DNA from: SG8-30 sp963715485
Lineage (GTDB): Bacteria; Pseudomonadota; Gammaproteobacteria; Steroidobacterales; Steroidobacteraceae
Length of the DNA: 64,000 nt
Direction of reading: 5' to 3'
Assembly (NCBI GenBank): GCA_963715485.1
Contig: OY970244.1
Location: forward strand, 2,356,001-2,420,000
Part shown: positions 44,085-54,000 of the stretch, in pieces
Position numbering within the stretch: the first letter of the stretch is position 1
Layout: every line of letters starts with the position of its first letter
Notes under the pieces: generated by a model
Database searches by the model: none
Seen by the model: only the letters and a program-made list of their open reading frames with translations
What the model was told of the DNA's origin: nothing
Program-made: the position numbers and the translations under genes

Positions 44085-45238
44085 TTCACCAGGCGCAGCA
44101 CGGCATCCGCCGCTCGGTCGCTGCCACCATGCCGCAACTGGCGATGAATGTCTGCAAACAGCTGCTCGAGCGCGGCGCGTTCGGCCGGACTGTCCAGCCA
44201 CCGCGCGATCTCGCTGCCCAGTCGTTCCGGCGTCACTTCGGACTGGAAGAGTTCCGGAACGACCCGCCGACCCGCCAGCAGGTTCGGCTGGGCAAAATGC
44301 GGCGCCTTCATCAGGCCCAGCGACTTGAGCATCCAGGCTGTCAGTGCGCCGAGCCGATAGGCCACTACCATGGGGCGCTTGCACAGCAGGGTCTCGAGCG
44401 TCGCCGTGCCGGAGGCAACCAGGACTGCGTCGGCGGCGGTGAGCGCGAGCTGGGCCTGGCCGTCCAGGAAGTCGACGTCCACTCCCGGCGCGTGTGTCGC
44501 CAGGGCCTGGCCAAACAGCGCGCGCGCGTCGACATTGGCCATGGGTGCAACGAAGCGGATTCCCGGCCGATGCGACGCCAGCCAGGCAACAGCGCCGGCG
44601 AAGTCCGCGGCCAGCCTGGAAACCTCGCCGCGCCGGCTTCCTGGCAGGATCGCGACCATCTCCACGTCGGCGGCCAGGCCGAGCGTCGTGCGGGCCGCGC
44701 CGCGGTCCGGCGCCAAGGGCACCTGGTCCGCCAACGGATGGCCGACGAACTCGGCGGCCAGGCCGTGCTCGTCGTAGAAGCGCTGCTCGAACGGCAGCAG
44801 GCACAGCACCAGGTCCAGGAAGCGGGCCATCCGTTCCACCCGGCCCTGCCGCCAGGCCCAGACCTGTGGACTGACGTACTGGACCGTGGGGATGCCGGCA
44901 TCATGCAGCGCCGGCGCAAGATTGAGGTTGAATTCCGGGGCATCGACGCCGATGAACACGTCGGGCCGCGCGGCCAGAAAATGCCCGCGGATTCGCCGGC
45001 GCAGGCCGAGCAGTCGCGGCAGGTGCGTCAGCACCTCGAACAGGCCCATCACGGCAAGGCTCTCGGAGGGCTCCAGGCACTCGCAGCCTTCCGCCAGCAT
45101 GCGCGGACCAGCGATACCGAAGAACTCCGCGTCCGGGAGGCGAGCACGAACAGAGCGGATGAACGCCGCGCCAAGGTTGTCCCCGGAGAGTTCGCCGGCG
45201 ACGATGGCAATGCGGATCGGGCGTTGCGGGGCGGTCAT
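44042..45238 (-). CDS. lpxB: Lipid-A-disaccharide synthase
   Basis: LpxB joins UDP-2,3-diacylglucosamine and lipid X into the lipid A disaccharide at the inner membrane. The product has 398 residues of the GT19 family. It begins with IRIAIVAGELSGDNLGAAFI and has GIAGPRMLAEGCECL, the SPQVWAWRQGRV block, and LLPFEQRFYDEHGL. I chose ATG 45238 as the start of similarity. The last about 14 residues (QKKGTAPYSGSEP) come from a palindromic element shared with rnhB. It follows lpxA across a 105-base gap. Confidence 0.96.
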   Translation of the reverse strand: MTAPQRPIRIAIVAGELSGDNLGAAFIRSVRARLPDAEFFGIAGPRMLAEGCECLEPSESLAVMGLFEVLTHLPRLLGLRRRIRGHFLAARPDVFIGVDAPEFNLNLAPALHDAGIPTVQYVSPQVWAWRQGRVERMARFLDLVLCLLPFEQRFYDEHGLAAEFVGHPLADQVPLAPDRGAARTTLGLAADVEMVAILPGSRRGEVSRLAADFAGAVAWLASHRPGIRFVAPMANVDARALFGQALATHAPGVDVDFLDGQAQLALTAADAVLVASGTATLETLLCKRPMVVAYRLGALTAWMLKSLGLMKAPHFAQPNLLAGRRVVPELFQSEVTPERLGSEIARWLDSPAERAALEQLFADIHRQLRHGGSDRAADAVLRLVKQKKGTAPYSGSEP

Positions 45239-45343
45239 TGAGGGAGATAGTGCAGCGTGAATGGTGATTCGCAAGACAATTCGATCGTCAGCGCGACTTG
45301 CGGGGCCTCAGATTGTTGGCGATTCCCTCGCGCAACTCACGAC

Positions 45344-46114
45344 TTATCGCACGATGCTGCGCGTCACCCGTGCCAGGAAGTCCACGAACGGCTGCACCTC
45401 GGGCTGCGTGCGCGCCAGCTCCGCCAGCTGCGCCGCAGCCTCGGCCAGCTTGAGTCCCGAGCGATACAGCACGCGATAGGCATTCTTCAGGTTTGCGATC
45501 TGCCCGGGCGAAAAGTCGCGCCGCTTGAGTCCCTCGGAATTGATGCCCTTGGGCTCCGCCGGCGTTCCCGACACCAGCAGGTACGGCGGTACGTCGCGTG
45601 TTACTGCGGCGTTGTTGCCCAGGAAGGAGTGGGCGCCTACCTTGCAGAACTGGTGAACACCCGCGTAGCCGGCCAGGATCACCCAGTCGCCGATCTCCAC
45701 GTGTCCGGCCAGCACCGAATAATTCGCCATCACGCACTTGTTGCCAACGATGCAGTCGTGCGCGACATGCGCATACGCCATGAACAGGTTGTCGTCGCCG
45801 ATGCGCGTGACGCCATGCCCGCCAACCGTGCCACGATTTATGGTGCAGAACTCGCGGAACACGTTGCGATCGCCAACCTCGAGCCGAGTCGGCTCGCCCT
45901 TGTACTTGATGTCCTGTGGCGCGTCGCCGATCGAGGCAAACTGGAAGACCTTGCAGTCGCGTCCAATGGAAGTCGGGCCGTTGATCACCACGTGAGGCCC
46001 GATCCAGGTCCCGGCACCGATCGTGACCTCCGGCCCGATCACCGTGAATGGACCGACTTCAACGCCCGCCGCAAGCTGCGCGGTCGGCGAGACGATGGCG
46101 CGCGGATCGATCAT
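45344..46114 (-). CDS. lpxA: UDP-N-acetylglucosamine O-acyltransferase
   Basis: LpxA adds the first acyl chain in lipid A synthesis. The product has 256 residues. It is a left-handed beta-helix of hexapeptide repeats through residue about 185, with the catalytic His119 in AHVAHDCIVGNKC (His125 in E. coli) and a helical C-terminal domain. Its start overlaps the fabZ stop by four bases. Confidence 0.97.
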   Translation of the reverse strand: MIDPRAIVSPTAQLAAGVEVGPFTVIGPEVTIGAGTWIGPHVVINGPTSIGRDCKVFQFASIGDAPQDIKYKGEPTRLEVGDRNVFREFCTINRGTVGGHGVTRIGDDNLFMAYAHVAHDCIVGNKCVMANYSVLAGHVEIGDWVILAGYAGVHQFCKVGAHSFLGNNAAVTRDVPPYLLVSGTPAEPKGINSEGLKRRDFSPGQIANLKNAYRVLYRSGLKLAEAAAQLAELARTQPEVQPFVDFLARVTRSIVR

Positions 46115-46566
46115 TCCTTCACCTCCGGCGCTACCATCATGGTCGCCGAGGCGACTTCCTTGCCGTCGACTTCGGCGACCGTGGAGAACTTCCAGATCCC
46201 GCGCACCGCGCGTTCCAGCTTCGCCTTCAGCACCAGCTGGTCGCCGGGCGCGACCGGCTTCCTGAAACGCGCCCCGTCGATGCCCACGAAGTAGAAGCGC
46301 GAGTTCTCGTCCGGGACGACACCAGCCGTCTTGAAGGCCAGGATCCCTGCCGCCTGGGCCAGCGCCTCAAGGATCATCACCCCTGGCATCACCGGCCGGT
46401 GGGGGAAATGTCCAGGAAAGAACGGCTCGTTGAACGTCACGTTCTTGATCGCCTCGATCGACTCCCCCGGTACGCAGGTGATTACGCGATCGACCAGCAG
46501 GAACGGGTAGCGGTGCGGGAGCTGCTTGAGCACCGCGTTGATGTCCATCGAGAACGCTTCGGTCAT
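46111..46566 (-). CDS. fabZ: 3-hydroxyacyl-ACP dehydratase
   Basis: FabZ dehydrates 3-hydroxyacyl-ACP in fatty acid elongation and competes with LpxA for its substrate. The product has 151 residues from ATG 46566; ATG 46548 is also possible. The hot-dog active site is NEPFFPGHFPHRPVMPG with His53, and Glu67 lies in MILEALAQAAG. LpxD lies 4 bases upstream and lpxA overlaps downstream. Confidence 0.97.
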   Translation of the reverse strand: MTEAFSMDINAVLKQLPHRYPFLLVDRVITCVPGESIEAIKNVTFNEPFFPGHFPHRPVMPGVMILEALAQAAGILAFKTAGVVPDENSRFYFVGIDGARFRKPVAPGDQLVLKAKLERAVRGIWKFSTVAEVDGKEVASATMMVAPEVKE

Positions 46567-46570
46567 GGGG

Positions 46571-47611
46571 TCAGCTCTCTTCCTTTTCGGATTTGCAATC
46601 GGGATCACGGCCTTCGAGCAACGCCAGGCGCCGTTCCAGCGCACCCAGCCGCTTGAGGCGTGCGACGGTCTTGCGCCACTCCAGTGCGGGCATCGCCGGC
46701 ATGCCAGAGGAATACACGCCGGGACCCTTGAGCGAACGGGTCACCATCGTGTAGCCGGTCACCAGCACGTCGTCGCCCAGCTCGAGGTGCCCGACCACGC
46801 CCACCGCACCGCCGAGCATGCAGCGCCTGCCAATGGTGGTGCTGCCCGAAACGCCGACGCAGCCGGCAAGCACAGTGTGCGCGCCAATCCTGACGTTATG
46901 ACCCACCTGAACCAGGTTATCCAGCTTGACACCGTCCTCGAGCACGGTGTCCTCGATCGCCCCCCGGTCCACTGTGGTGTTGGCGCCTATTTCCACGTCA
47001 TCACCGATGCGCACGCCGCCCACCTGCGGGACCTTGACGTAGCCGTCGCGATCCGGCGCGAAGCCGAATCCGTCGGCGCCGATCACCGCGCCGGCGTGCA
47101 GGACGCAACGCTGACCGATGGAAACGCCCTGGTAGATCGTCACCCGGGCCACAAGCAAACTGTCGGCTCCTATCCTGGCGCCACGCATGACGATGCAGCC
47201 CGCTCCAACCACCGCGCGCGACCCGATGTCGGTGTCCGCCTCGATGACCGCATGGGGTCCGATCGTGGCATCGGCAGCGATCCGCGCCTTCGGATCCACC
47301 ACCGCCGAGGGATGCACGCCCGGAGCCTGTGTCGTCCGCGGGTGCAGCAGCTGTGCGATTCGCGCAAATGCGGCGTAGGGGTTCGGGCTGATCAGCGCAG
47401 CGACCGGGCAGGCCGCGGCCGAGCCGGCGTCCAGCACCACGACACTCGCCCGCGTCGCCGCCAGATGGCGGCGGTAGCGGGGATTCGCCAGGAAGGAAAG
47501 GGTGCCAGGGACCGCCGACTGAAGCGTGGCCACCGCATCAACGGCGACATCCGGGTCCCCGGCGAGCTCGAGGCCAAAACGGACCGCCAGCTCGCCGAGG
47601 GTCGTCCCCAT
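46571..47611 (-). CDS. lpxD: UDP-3-O-acylglucosamine N-acyltransferase
   Basis: LpxD adds the second acyl chain in lipid A synthesis. The product has 346 residues. An N-terminal uridine-binding domain (about 1-100) precedes a long hexapeptide beta-helix. The catalytic His is in LDNLVQVGHNVRIGAHT, and a C-terminal helical extension carries many basic residues. It follows the skp gene and precedes fabZ, as in E. coli. Confidence 0.97.
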   Translation of the reverse strand: MGTTLGELAVRFGLELAGDPDVAVDAVATLQSAVPGTLSFLANPRYRRHLAATRASVVVLDAGSAAACPVAALISPNPYAAFARIAQLLHPRTTQAPGVHPSAVVDPKARIAADATIGPHAVIEADTDIGSRAVVGAGCIVMRGARIGADSLLVARVTIYQGVSIGQRCVLHAGAVIGADGFGFAPDRDGYVKVPQVGGVRIGDDVEIGANTTVDRGAIEDTVLEDGVKLDNLVQVGHNVRIGAHTVLAGCVGVSGSTTIGRRCMLGGAVGVVGHLELGDDVLVTGYTMVTRSLKGPGVYSSGMPAMPALEWRKTVARLKRLGALERRLALLEGRDPDCKSEKEES

Positions 47612-47631
47612 TGTCGCGCGACGGCTCGCGA

Positions 47632-48177
47632 TCAGTTCTTCGCGGGCGCAGCTGGCGCCTTGGCCTTCAGCGCCGCGACTACCTGCGCGGTAACGTCGAC
47701 CGATGGCGCCGCGAACAGCACGCCGTCGCTGACGATCAGGTCGTAGCCATTGGCACGGGCGTAGGTCTGGACTTCCTGCAGCAGCGAACGTTGAACCTTG
47801 CCGAACTCCTCGTTACGTCGAAGGTTGGCATCCTCCTGCAGCTCGTTGAAGCGCCGCGCCAGGTCGCGCTGGCCGTCGCGCAGCTCGCGCTCGGCCTTGC
47901 TGCGATCTGCCTCGGACATGACCGCCGCATCTCGCTTCAGCTTTTCTTCCTTGTCCTGCAGGACCTTCTGCTGGTCGGCCAGCTCACGCTGGCGCGGCAG
48001 GAACTCGTTCTCGAGGGACTGCTGGGCGACGCGCGCCTGCGGCGACTCCTCGAGCAGCTTGGCGGTATTGACAAACGCGATCTTGATCTCGGCTGATGCG
48101 ATTGCGGGGGTGAGCGTCACGGCCGCCGCAGCGAGGGCAAGCCATGCGTTCTTGGTCTTGGTGGACATGATTTTCAA
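47632..48177 (-). CDS. skp: Periplasmic chaperone Skp/OmpH
   Basis: Skp escorts unfolded outer-membrane proteins across the periplasm to BAM. The product has 181 residues. A signal peptide ends at IASA before EIKIAFVNTAKLLEESPQAR, and a long charged coiled-coil region (about 50-130) forms the chaperone arms. ATG 48168 is an alternative start. It lies between bamA and lpxD, the standard order. Confidence 0.95.
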   Translation of the reverse strand: MKIMSTKTKNAWLALAAAAVTLTPAIASAEIKIAFVNTAKLLEESPQARVAQQSLENEFLPRQRELADQQKVLQDKEEKLKRDAAVMSEADRSKAERELRDGQRDLARRFNELQEDANLRRNEEFGKVQRSLLQEVQTYARANGYDLIVSDGVLFAAPSVDVTAQVVAALKAKAPAAPAKN

Positions 48178-48182
48178 AAACC

Positions 48183-50612
48183 TCAGAATGCAGAACCAAC
48201 TGTGAACTGGAAGCCCTCGGTCTCATCCGGATAGCGGACCCCGTCGCCCTTCGTATCGTTGAGGGGGAAGGCGTAGCTGAACCGGAAAATCCCGAGCGGC
48301 GCGAGCCATTGCACGGCAACGCCGGCGGACTGTTTCAACTCATTGTAATCGAACTCGTAGTCGACCGGGGTGACCCGGTCGATACCGAGGAAATTGATGC
48401 CCATTCCCTGGGAGAATACGTTGCCGATGTCGTAGAACGCGCTGACCCGGGCACTGGCCCGCCACTTGTCGGGTACCGGAAAGATCAGCTCGGCCCGGCC
48501 GGTCACCTTCAGGTTGCCGCCATAGGGATTGCCGAAGCTGTCCTTGGGTCCAAGGCGGCTTTCGGTGAAGCCGCGAACGGTCTCGGGGCCGCCCGCGAAG
48601 AACTGCCTGAAAGGCGGCAGCGCCGTGGTGTCCGAGCCCAGCGCGTTACCGTAAGCCAGCTCGGAGGCCAGCGCCACGGTCCAGGAGCGGTAAATGGGTA
48701 TCAGCTTGAGGAACTCATAGCTGAACACGTAGTAATTGACGTCGCTGCCGGGCAGCGTGGCAGACGCGCTGACCGAGTGGCGCGTGCCGCGCGTCGCAAA
48801 CAGCGCGCGGTTGCGGGTGTCGTAGGACCAGCCCATGGTCAGCTCAAAGGTGTTGAAACGGGTCCCATACAGTGTAGTAACGACGTCGATGGGCTCGCCG
48901 GTGATCGGGTCGAAGGACTTCTGTACCAGTTCGCGGGTGTAGGGATTGCCGTTGTTCTTGACCCAGTTCACCGCCTCGGCGGCGCTGCCGAACTCGTTGG
49001 TGATCAGGTCGGACCTCTGCGCCACCATGCCGAAACGGACTGCCTGGAATTCGGAGATCGGGTAGCCGAACTCCAGCGTCGCAGAATAGGTCTTGGTCGA
49101 GAAATCCGAGGACGCGGACACGTACTGGGTCACGTCCCGGTACTGCAGGCCGAAGGTCCGCGCCACGCCGTCGATGTTGGTGTACGGATCCGTGTGCGAA
49201 AAACTGTAGATCTTCGAGTACTGGCCGCCGGCCACCTCGACGGCCAGGCGCTCTCCTGAACCCATGAAGTTCGAGTGCACGAAGCTGCCGTTCAGGATCG
49301 CGCCCTGGGACTCCGAATAGCCGATGCCGCCGCTGAACTGCCCTGGCAACCCTTCCTTGATGTTGAAGCTGACGTCGACCAGGTCGGGGGTTCCCGGCAC
49401 CGGCTGGGTCTCGAAGTCTACTTCCTCGATGTAGGGCAGGCGCTGCAGGCGCTCCTTGGAACGATCGAGCAGCGCGTTCGACAGGTAGGAACCTTCCAGC
49501 TGTCGCATTTCCCGCCTCAGCACCTCGTCGTCGATGGCACTGGTGTTCTCGAAGTTGACCCGGCGAACGTAGGCGCGGTTGCCCGGGTCGACAAAGAATG
49601 TCAGGTTGACGGTGTTGTCTTCCTCATTCTCCTGCGGCACCGGGTCGACCTTGGCGAAGGCGTAGCCGTCCTGGCCGAGTCGCAGTGACATCAGCTCCTG
49701 GGTCTGCGTGATCAGGCGGCGCGAATAGGTCTGGCCCGGCTGCACCAGCAGCAACTGCTTCAGCTGCGCCTCCGGCACCACCATCTTGCCGGCGATCTTG
49801 ACCTCGCCAACGGTGTAGAGCTCGCCTTCCCTGACATTCACTGTGACGAAGATGTCATTCTTTTCCGGCGCAATCGCTACCTGCGTCGACTCGATGTCGA
49901 AGTTGGCGTAGCCGCGGTCCTGGTAATAAGAGCGCAGCTTCTCGAGGTCGCCCTGCAGCGACTCGCGCGAATAGCGATCGTCCTGGCGGTACCAGGACAA
50001 CCAGTTCGGCGTCTTGAGCTCGAACGCCTTCAGCAGGTCGTCTTCCTCGTAGATCGTGTTGCCGACCACGTTGATCTGGCGGATCTTGGCGCGCTTGCCC
50101 TCCACCACCTCGATCGAGATCCGCACCTTGTTGCCGGGCACCTCGACCACGTCGGTCTTGACCTGCACCGCATACTTGCCGCGGCTGTAGTACTGATCGG
50201 TCAGGTAGCTGGTGACTTCCTCGAGCACGGAACGGTCGAAGGTCTTGCCCTGGGCCAGGCCGACATTCCTGAGCGAGCGCTGCAGGTCTTCTGTCTTGAT
50301 GTCCTTGTTGCCGGTAATCGTGAAGCTCTCGATCGAGGGGCGCTCGAACACGACCACCACCAGCGTGTTGCCATCGCGTCGAAGTTCTATATCACGGAAA
50401 AACCCGGTTCCGAACAGCGCCTTGATGGCTTCCTGCTGCCGCCGCAGGTCGAGGTTGTCGCCGATGTTCACCGGCAGGTAGTTGTAGACGGTGCCTTCGG
50501 AGATGCGCTGCAGTCCCTCGACCTTTATGTCGCCGACGATGAAGTCACCGGTTTGTGCGAGCACTATCGGGGCGTGCGCGAGCAAGATGCTGCCTATGAG
50601 CCTGCGTAGCAT
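48183..50612 (-). CDS. bamA: Outer membrane protein assembly factor BamA
   Basis: BamA is the central barrel of the BAM complex that inserts outer-membrane proteins. The product has 809 residues. A signal peptide (about 1-19, cleavage after VLA) is followed by five POTRA domains (about 25-420, starting FIVGDIKVEGLQRISEG) and a 16-strand barrel. The lid-loop motif VRGF occurs in PETVRGFTESRLG, and the protein ends in Phe, as expected for a beta-signal. It is part of the rseP-bamA-skp-lpxD cluster, which is RpoE-responsive in E. coli. Confidence 0.98.
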   Translation of the reverse strand: MLRRLIGSILLAHAPIVLAQTGDFIVGDIKVEGLQRISEGTVYNYLPVNIGDNLDLRRQQEAIKALFGTGFFRDIELRRDGNTLVVVVFERPSIESFTITGNKDIKTEDLQRSLRNVGLAQGKTFDRSVLEEVTSYLTDQYYSRGKYAVQVKTDVVEVPGNKVRISIEVVEGKRAKIRQINVVGNTIYEEDDLLKAFELKTPNWLSWYRQDDRYSRESLQGDLEKLRSYYQDRGYANFDIESTQVAIAPEKNDIFVTVNVREGELYTVGEVKIAGKMVVPEAQLKQLLLVQPGQTYSRRLITQTQELMSLRLGQDGYAFAKVDPVPQENEEDNTVNLTFFVDPGNRAYVRRVNFENTSAIDDEVLRREMRQLEGSYLSNALLDRSKERLQRLPYIEEVDFETQPVPGTPDLVDVSFNIKEGLPGQFSGGIGYSESQGAILNGSFVHSNFMGSGERLAVEVAGGQYSKIYSFSHTDPYTNIDGVARTFGLQYRDVTQYVSASSDFSTKTYSATLEFGYPISEFQAVRFGMVAQRSDLITNEFGSAAEAVNWVKNNGNPYTRELVQKSFDPITGEPIDVVTTLYGTRFNTFELTMGWSYDTRNRALFATRGTRHSVSASATLPGSDVNYYVFSYEFLKLIPIYRSWTVALASELAYGNALGSDTTALPPFRQFFAGGPETVRGFTESRLGPKDSFGNPYGGNLKVTGRAELIFPVPDKWRASARVSAFYDIGNVFSQGMGINFLGIDRVTPVDYEFDYNELKQSAGVAVQWLAPLGIFRFSYAFPLNDTKGDGVRYPDETEGFQFTVGSAF

Positions 50613-50636
50613 GAGCGAAGCAATCCCCTGGCGCGG

Positions 50637-52013
50637 CTACCCGATGAGCCGCGCTATATCGTTGTAGAAGGCAAAGCCCATCAGGGCCACCAGGAATGCG
50701 ATTCCGACCTTCTGGCCGGCCAGCTGCAGGTCCTCGGACAGAGGGCTGCCCTTGATCATCTCGGCAAGCTGGTAAATCACCTGGCCGCCGTCAAGTATAG
50801 GTATCGGCAGCAGATTGAGCACGCCCAGTGAAATGCTGATCAGCGCCATGAAGCCCAGGAAATACGTCAGACCTCCGAGCGCCGACAGTCCCGCGTACTG
50901 CGCGATGTTGATCGGGCCGGAGATGTTCTTGGTCGAGACGTCGCCAGTGACCATGCGCCACAGGAACTTGACGGTCAGGACCGTCTTCGACCAGGTCTCG
51001 GCGACGGCCGGCTGCAGCGCGGCCAGCGGGCCGTAGCGCTCCTCGGTCCGCATCGATTCCGGGAAGCTGACACTACCGCCCGCCGACATGCCGATGCGGC
51101 CGATCGTCTGCCCATCCTCGACTTCCGCGCGTACGGCGACGTCGATGGAGAGATCGGAGCCGTTCCGCAGCAGCTCGAACCTGAGCGTTTCGCCTGGCCG
51201 GCTGCGAACCAGCTCGACGAAGCCAGTAAAGTCCTCGACCCGCTGGCCGTCGACCGCGTAAATCTCGTCGCCTGGCTGCAGGCCGGCGGCCGCGGCGGCC
51301 CCGCCTTCCACCAGCTGGCCCACGATGACCGGCAGCCTGGGATACCAGAATGAGAAGCCGAGTCCCGCCATCAGCGCACCCGGCTCGGTCAGCTCCAGGC
51401 GTCGCTCGGGGGGCACTGCCAACAGTGCGCTGCGCTCGCGCCCGTCGGCACCGCGCAGCGTCACCGGCACGTCTCCTTCGTCCACCAGCACATCGAGGAT
51501 GCCGAGCACGGCCCCTTCGCGAGTCGCGACCGGCTGGCCACCGACCGCGATGACGGTCTCGTCACGCGCCAGCCCGGCGCGCTCGGCGATCGAGCCGACC
51601 ATGACGTCGCCGACGACCGGCTTCAGGCCGGGGACGCCATTCATGAACAGTACCCAGAACGCCGCGACGGCAAACACGAAATTGAATCCCGGCCCGGCCA
51701 GCAGCACGGCGATGCGGGCGAGCGGCGGCCGGCTCTGGAATGAGCGGGCGCGATCCTGTGGAGACACGGGCCCTTCGCGTTCGTCGAGCATCTTGACGTA
51801 GCCGCCGAGCGGTATCGCCGCAAGCACGTATTCAGTGTGATCGGGTGCCGGGCCGGTACGTCGCAGCAACGGCCGACCGAAGCCGATCGAAAAGCGGAGT
51901 ACCTTGAAGCCGAGCCTGCGGGCGACCCAGAAGTGGCCGAACTCGTGCACGGCGATGAGCACGCCGATGGCGACGATAAATGCGAGGATCGAGGTGAGCA
52001 CCGCCTGGGTCAT
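50637..52013 (-). CDS. rseP: Site-2 protease RseP
   Basis: RseP is an inner-membrane zinc metalloprotease that makes the second cut in RseA, freeing RpoE. The product has 458 residues. The HEFGH zinc motif is at 23-27 in the first membrane helix. Two PDZ domains lie in the periplasmic middle, and a late LLPIPILDGGQVIYQLAE holds the LDG motif. I chose ATG 52013, overlapping the dxr stop (ATGA). Its substrate RseA is encoded at 7.3-7.9 kb. Confidence 0.97.
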   Translation of the reverse strand: MTQAVLTSILAFIVAIGVLIAVHEFGHFWVARRLGFKVLRFSIGFGRPLLRRTGPAPDHTEYVLAAIPLGGYVKMLDEREGPVSPQDRARSFQSRPPLARIAVLLAGPGFNFVFAVAAFWVLFMNGVPGLKPVVGDVMVGSIAERAGLARDETVIAVGGQPVATREGAVLGILDVLVDEGDVPVTLRGADGRERSALLAVPPERRLELTEPGALMAGLGFSFWYPRLPVIVGQLVEGGAAAAAGLQPGDEIYAVDGQRVEDFTGFVELVRSRPGETLRFELLRNGSDLSIDVAVRAEVEDGQTIGRIGMSAGGSVSFPESMRTEERYGPLAALQPAVAETWSKTVLTVKFLWRMVTGDVSTKNISGPINIAQYAGLSALGGLTYFLGFMALISISLGVLNLLPIPILDGGQVIYQLAEMIKGSPLSEDLQLAGQKVGIAFLVALMGFAFYNDIARLIG

Positions 52014-53200
52014 GCCGACCTGGCCTCGAGCAAACCGAGTGCGCGACCAGCCGCCTCGCGGCCCCACGCGTCCGCAGCGAGCACTCCCTCGAGGCTCGTC
52101 ACCCGGCTTACGTCGTGTCGTTGCAGCACGCTGTCAATGACCCTTGCCATGTCCGTAAAGTTCAGCCGGCGGTCGAGAAAAGCCGCCACCGCCACCTCGT
52201 TGGCGGCGTTCAGCACCGCCGGCGCAGTCCCTCCCGCCTCGGCTGCTTCTCGTGCAAGCCGCAGGCTGGGAAACCGCAACAGGTCGGGCGCCTCGAAGCC
52301 CAGCTGCCCAATCGTCACCAAATCCAGTGATTCTACACTGGAGTCGATGCGCTCCGGCCAGCCGAGCGCGTGGGCGATCGGCGTGCGCATGTCCGGGTTG
52401 CCGAGCTGGGCCAGCACCGAACCGTCGGCGTACTCCACCATGGAGTGGACGATGCTCTGGGGATGCACCAACACCTCTACACGCGCGGGGTCGACACCGA
52501 ACAGCAGGCAGGCCTCGATCAGCTCGAGCCCCTTGTTCATCAGGGTGGCAGAATCGACCGAGATCTTGCGGCCCATGCTCCAGTTTGGGTGAGCGACCGC
52601 CTGTTCGGGCGTAGCGCGCGCGAGGCGCTCTGCGCTCCAGCTCCTGAAGGGGCCACCGGAGGCGGTCAGCAGGATCCTGCGCACGCCCGGCGGGCAGCGA
52701 CCCGCGGCGACAGGCTGCGGCAGGCACTGGAAGATCGCATTGTGTTCGCTGTCAATGGGTACCAGTTCGGCCCCCGACGCGGCGACCACCTCCAGCAGCA
52801 GATGCCCGGCGCAGACCAGTGATTCCTTGTTGGCCAGCAGCACCCGCTTGCCAGCAGCCGCGGCCGCCAGAGTCGGCACGAGTCCCGCCGCGCCAACGAT
52901 CGCCGCCATGACCTGCGACGCGGCCGGGTGTGCGGCGACCTCTGCCAGGCCTGCCGCGCCTGCCACGACCCGGGTCGGCAACCCACGCTCCCTGATCGCC
53001 GCGGCGAGCCGGCCGGCTGCCTCGATCGAGGCCAGCGCGGCAATTGCCGGGCGGAACTCAATGCATTGTTCCAGCAACCGCACGTCGTTCCGGTCCGCCG
53101 CCAGTGCCACGATCCCGAACCGATCCGGATGCCGGCGCACCACGTCCAGCGTGTTGACCCCGATAGACCCGGTTGATCCCAGGATTGCCACGCCCTTCAT
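52010..53200 (-). CDS. dxr: 1-deoxy-D-xylulose 5-phosphate reductoisomerase
   Basis: Dxr makes methylerythritol phosphate, the first committed MEP-pathway step. The product has 396 residues. The NADPH-binding GSTGSIGVNTLDVVRRHP lies at the N-terminus, and LLANKESLVCAG and the metal-site PIDSEHNAIFQCL are clear. ATG 53200 overlaps the cdsA stop. With IspD and IspF, three MEP-pathway enzymes are in this window. Confidence 0.98.
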   Translation of the reverse strand: MKGVAILGSTGSIGVNTLDVVRRHPDRFGIVALAADRNDVRLLEQCIEFRPAIAALASIEAAGRLAAAIRERGLPTRVVAGAAGLAEVAAHPAASQVMAAIVGAAGLVPTLAAAAAGKRVLLANKESLVCAGHLLLEVVAASGAELVPIDSEHNAIFQCLPQPVAAGRCPPGVRRILLTASGGPFRSWSAERLARATPEQAVAHPNWSMGRKISVDSATLMNKGLELIEACLLFGVDPARVEVLVHPQSIVHSMVEYADGSVLAQLGNPDMRTPIAHALGWPERIDSSVESLDLVTIGQLGFEAPDLLRFPSLRLAREAAEAGGTAPAVLNAANEVAVAAFLDRRLNFTDMARVIDSVLQRHDVSRVTSLEGVLAADAWGREAAGRALGLLEARSA

Positions 53201-54000
53201 TGCACCGCCCCGATCCACGTCAGCCCGAGTGCCAGAATCGGCACCGCCGCGGTCAGGCTGTCGATCCGGTCCAGCACCCCACCATGACCGGGCAGTATGC
53301 GGCCACTGTCCTTGATGCCGATCTGGCGCTTGAACATGCTCTCGGTGAGGTCACCGACGACCGAGGCGAGCATCGCGGCAACACATAGTGGCAGGAACGC
53401 GCGGGCATCGAATCCGAACCACAGGTGCCCGGCCAGCGCCACCAGGCTGCCCGTCAGCAGGCCGCCGAGCACGCCCTCCCAGGTCTTGTTGGGGCTGACC
53501 CGTGGGGCCAGCTTGTAGCGACCAAAGCGGCGGCCGCCGAAATAGGCCCCTACATCGGCCGCCCAGGCCAGCACCAGGGCGAAAATGAGCAGTTCACGTC
53601 CGAGCAGCCCCGCGTCATAGAGCCGCGCCATGGCAACCCACATGGGAGCCAGCGAAGCCAGGCCGGCAAGACCCGCCAGCACCGGGCGCCCTCGCGTGGG
53701 CGCCATGACCACCCACAGGAAGGCGATGACCCACCACAGCAGGGCGAGGACCATGACCCCGCGGAACCCGCCCTCAGTGGCCGCAAAGGCCCACAGCAGG
53801 CTCATCAAGACTGCGCAAGCCGCTACGTAGGCGGCACGGCCCGGCGTACGGGCCAGCCCCGCAAAGGCCGACCATTCCCAGGCGCCGGCCAGGGTCAGCA
53901 CGCCCAGCGCGCCGAGCGCCAACGCCGCCGGCAGCCACAACAGCACGATCGCCAGCACGACTACCAGCACGATAGCGGTGAGGATGCGCGTAAACAGCAT
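53197..54000 (-). CDS. cdsA: Phosphatidate cytidylyltransferase
   Basis: CdsA makes CDP-diacylglycerol from phosphatidate and CTP for phospholipid synthesis. The product has 267 residues with about eight membrane helices. The family signature near the C-terminus is RQIGIKDSGRILPGHGGVLD, preceded by APRVSPNKTWEGVLGG. The start ATG 54000 overlaps the uppS stop by one base, and the longer open frame upstream is an uppS shadow. Confidence 0.97.
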   Translation of the reverse strand: MLFTRILTAIVLVVVLAIVLLWLPAALALGALGVLTLAGAWEWSAFAGLARTPGRAAYVAACAVLMSLLWAFAATEGGFRGVMVLALLWWVIAFLWVVMAPTRGRPVLAGLAGLASLAPMWVAMARLYDAGLLGRELLIFALVLAWAADVGAYFGGRRFGRYKLAPRVSPNKTWEGVLGGLLTGSLVALAGHLWFGFDARAFLPLCVAAMLASVVGDLTESMFKRQIGIKDSGRILPGHGGVLDRIDSLTAAVPILALGLTWIGAVQ

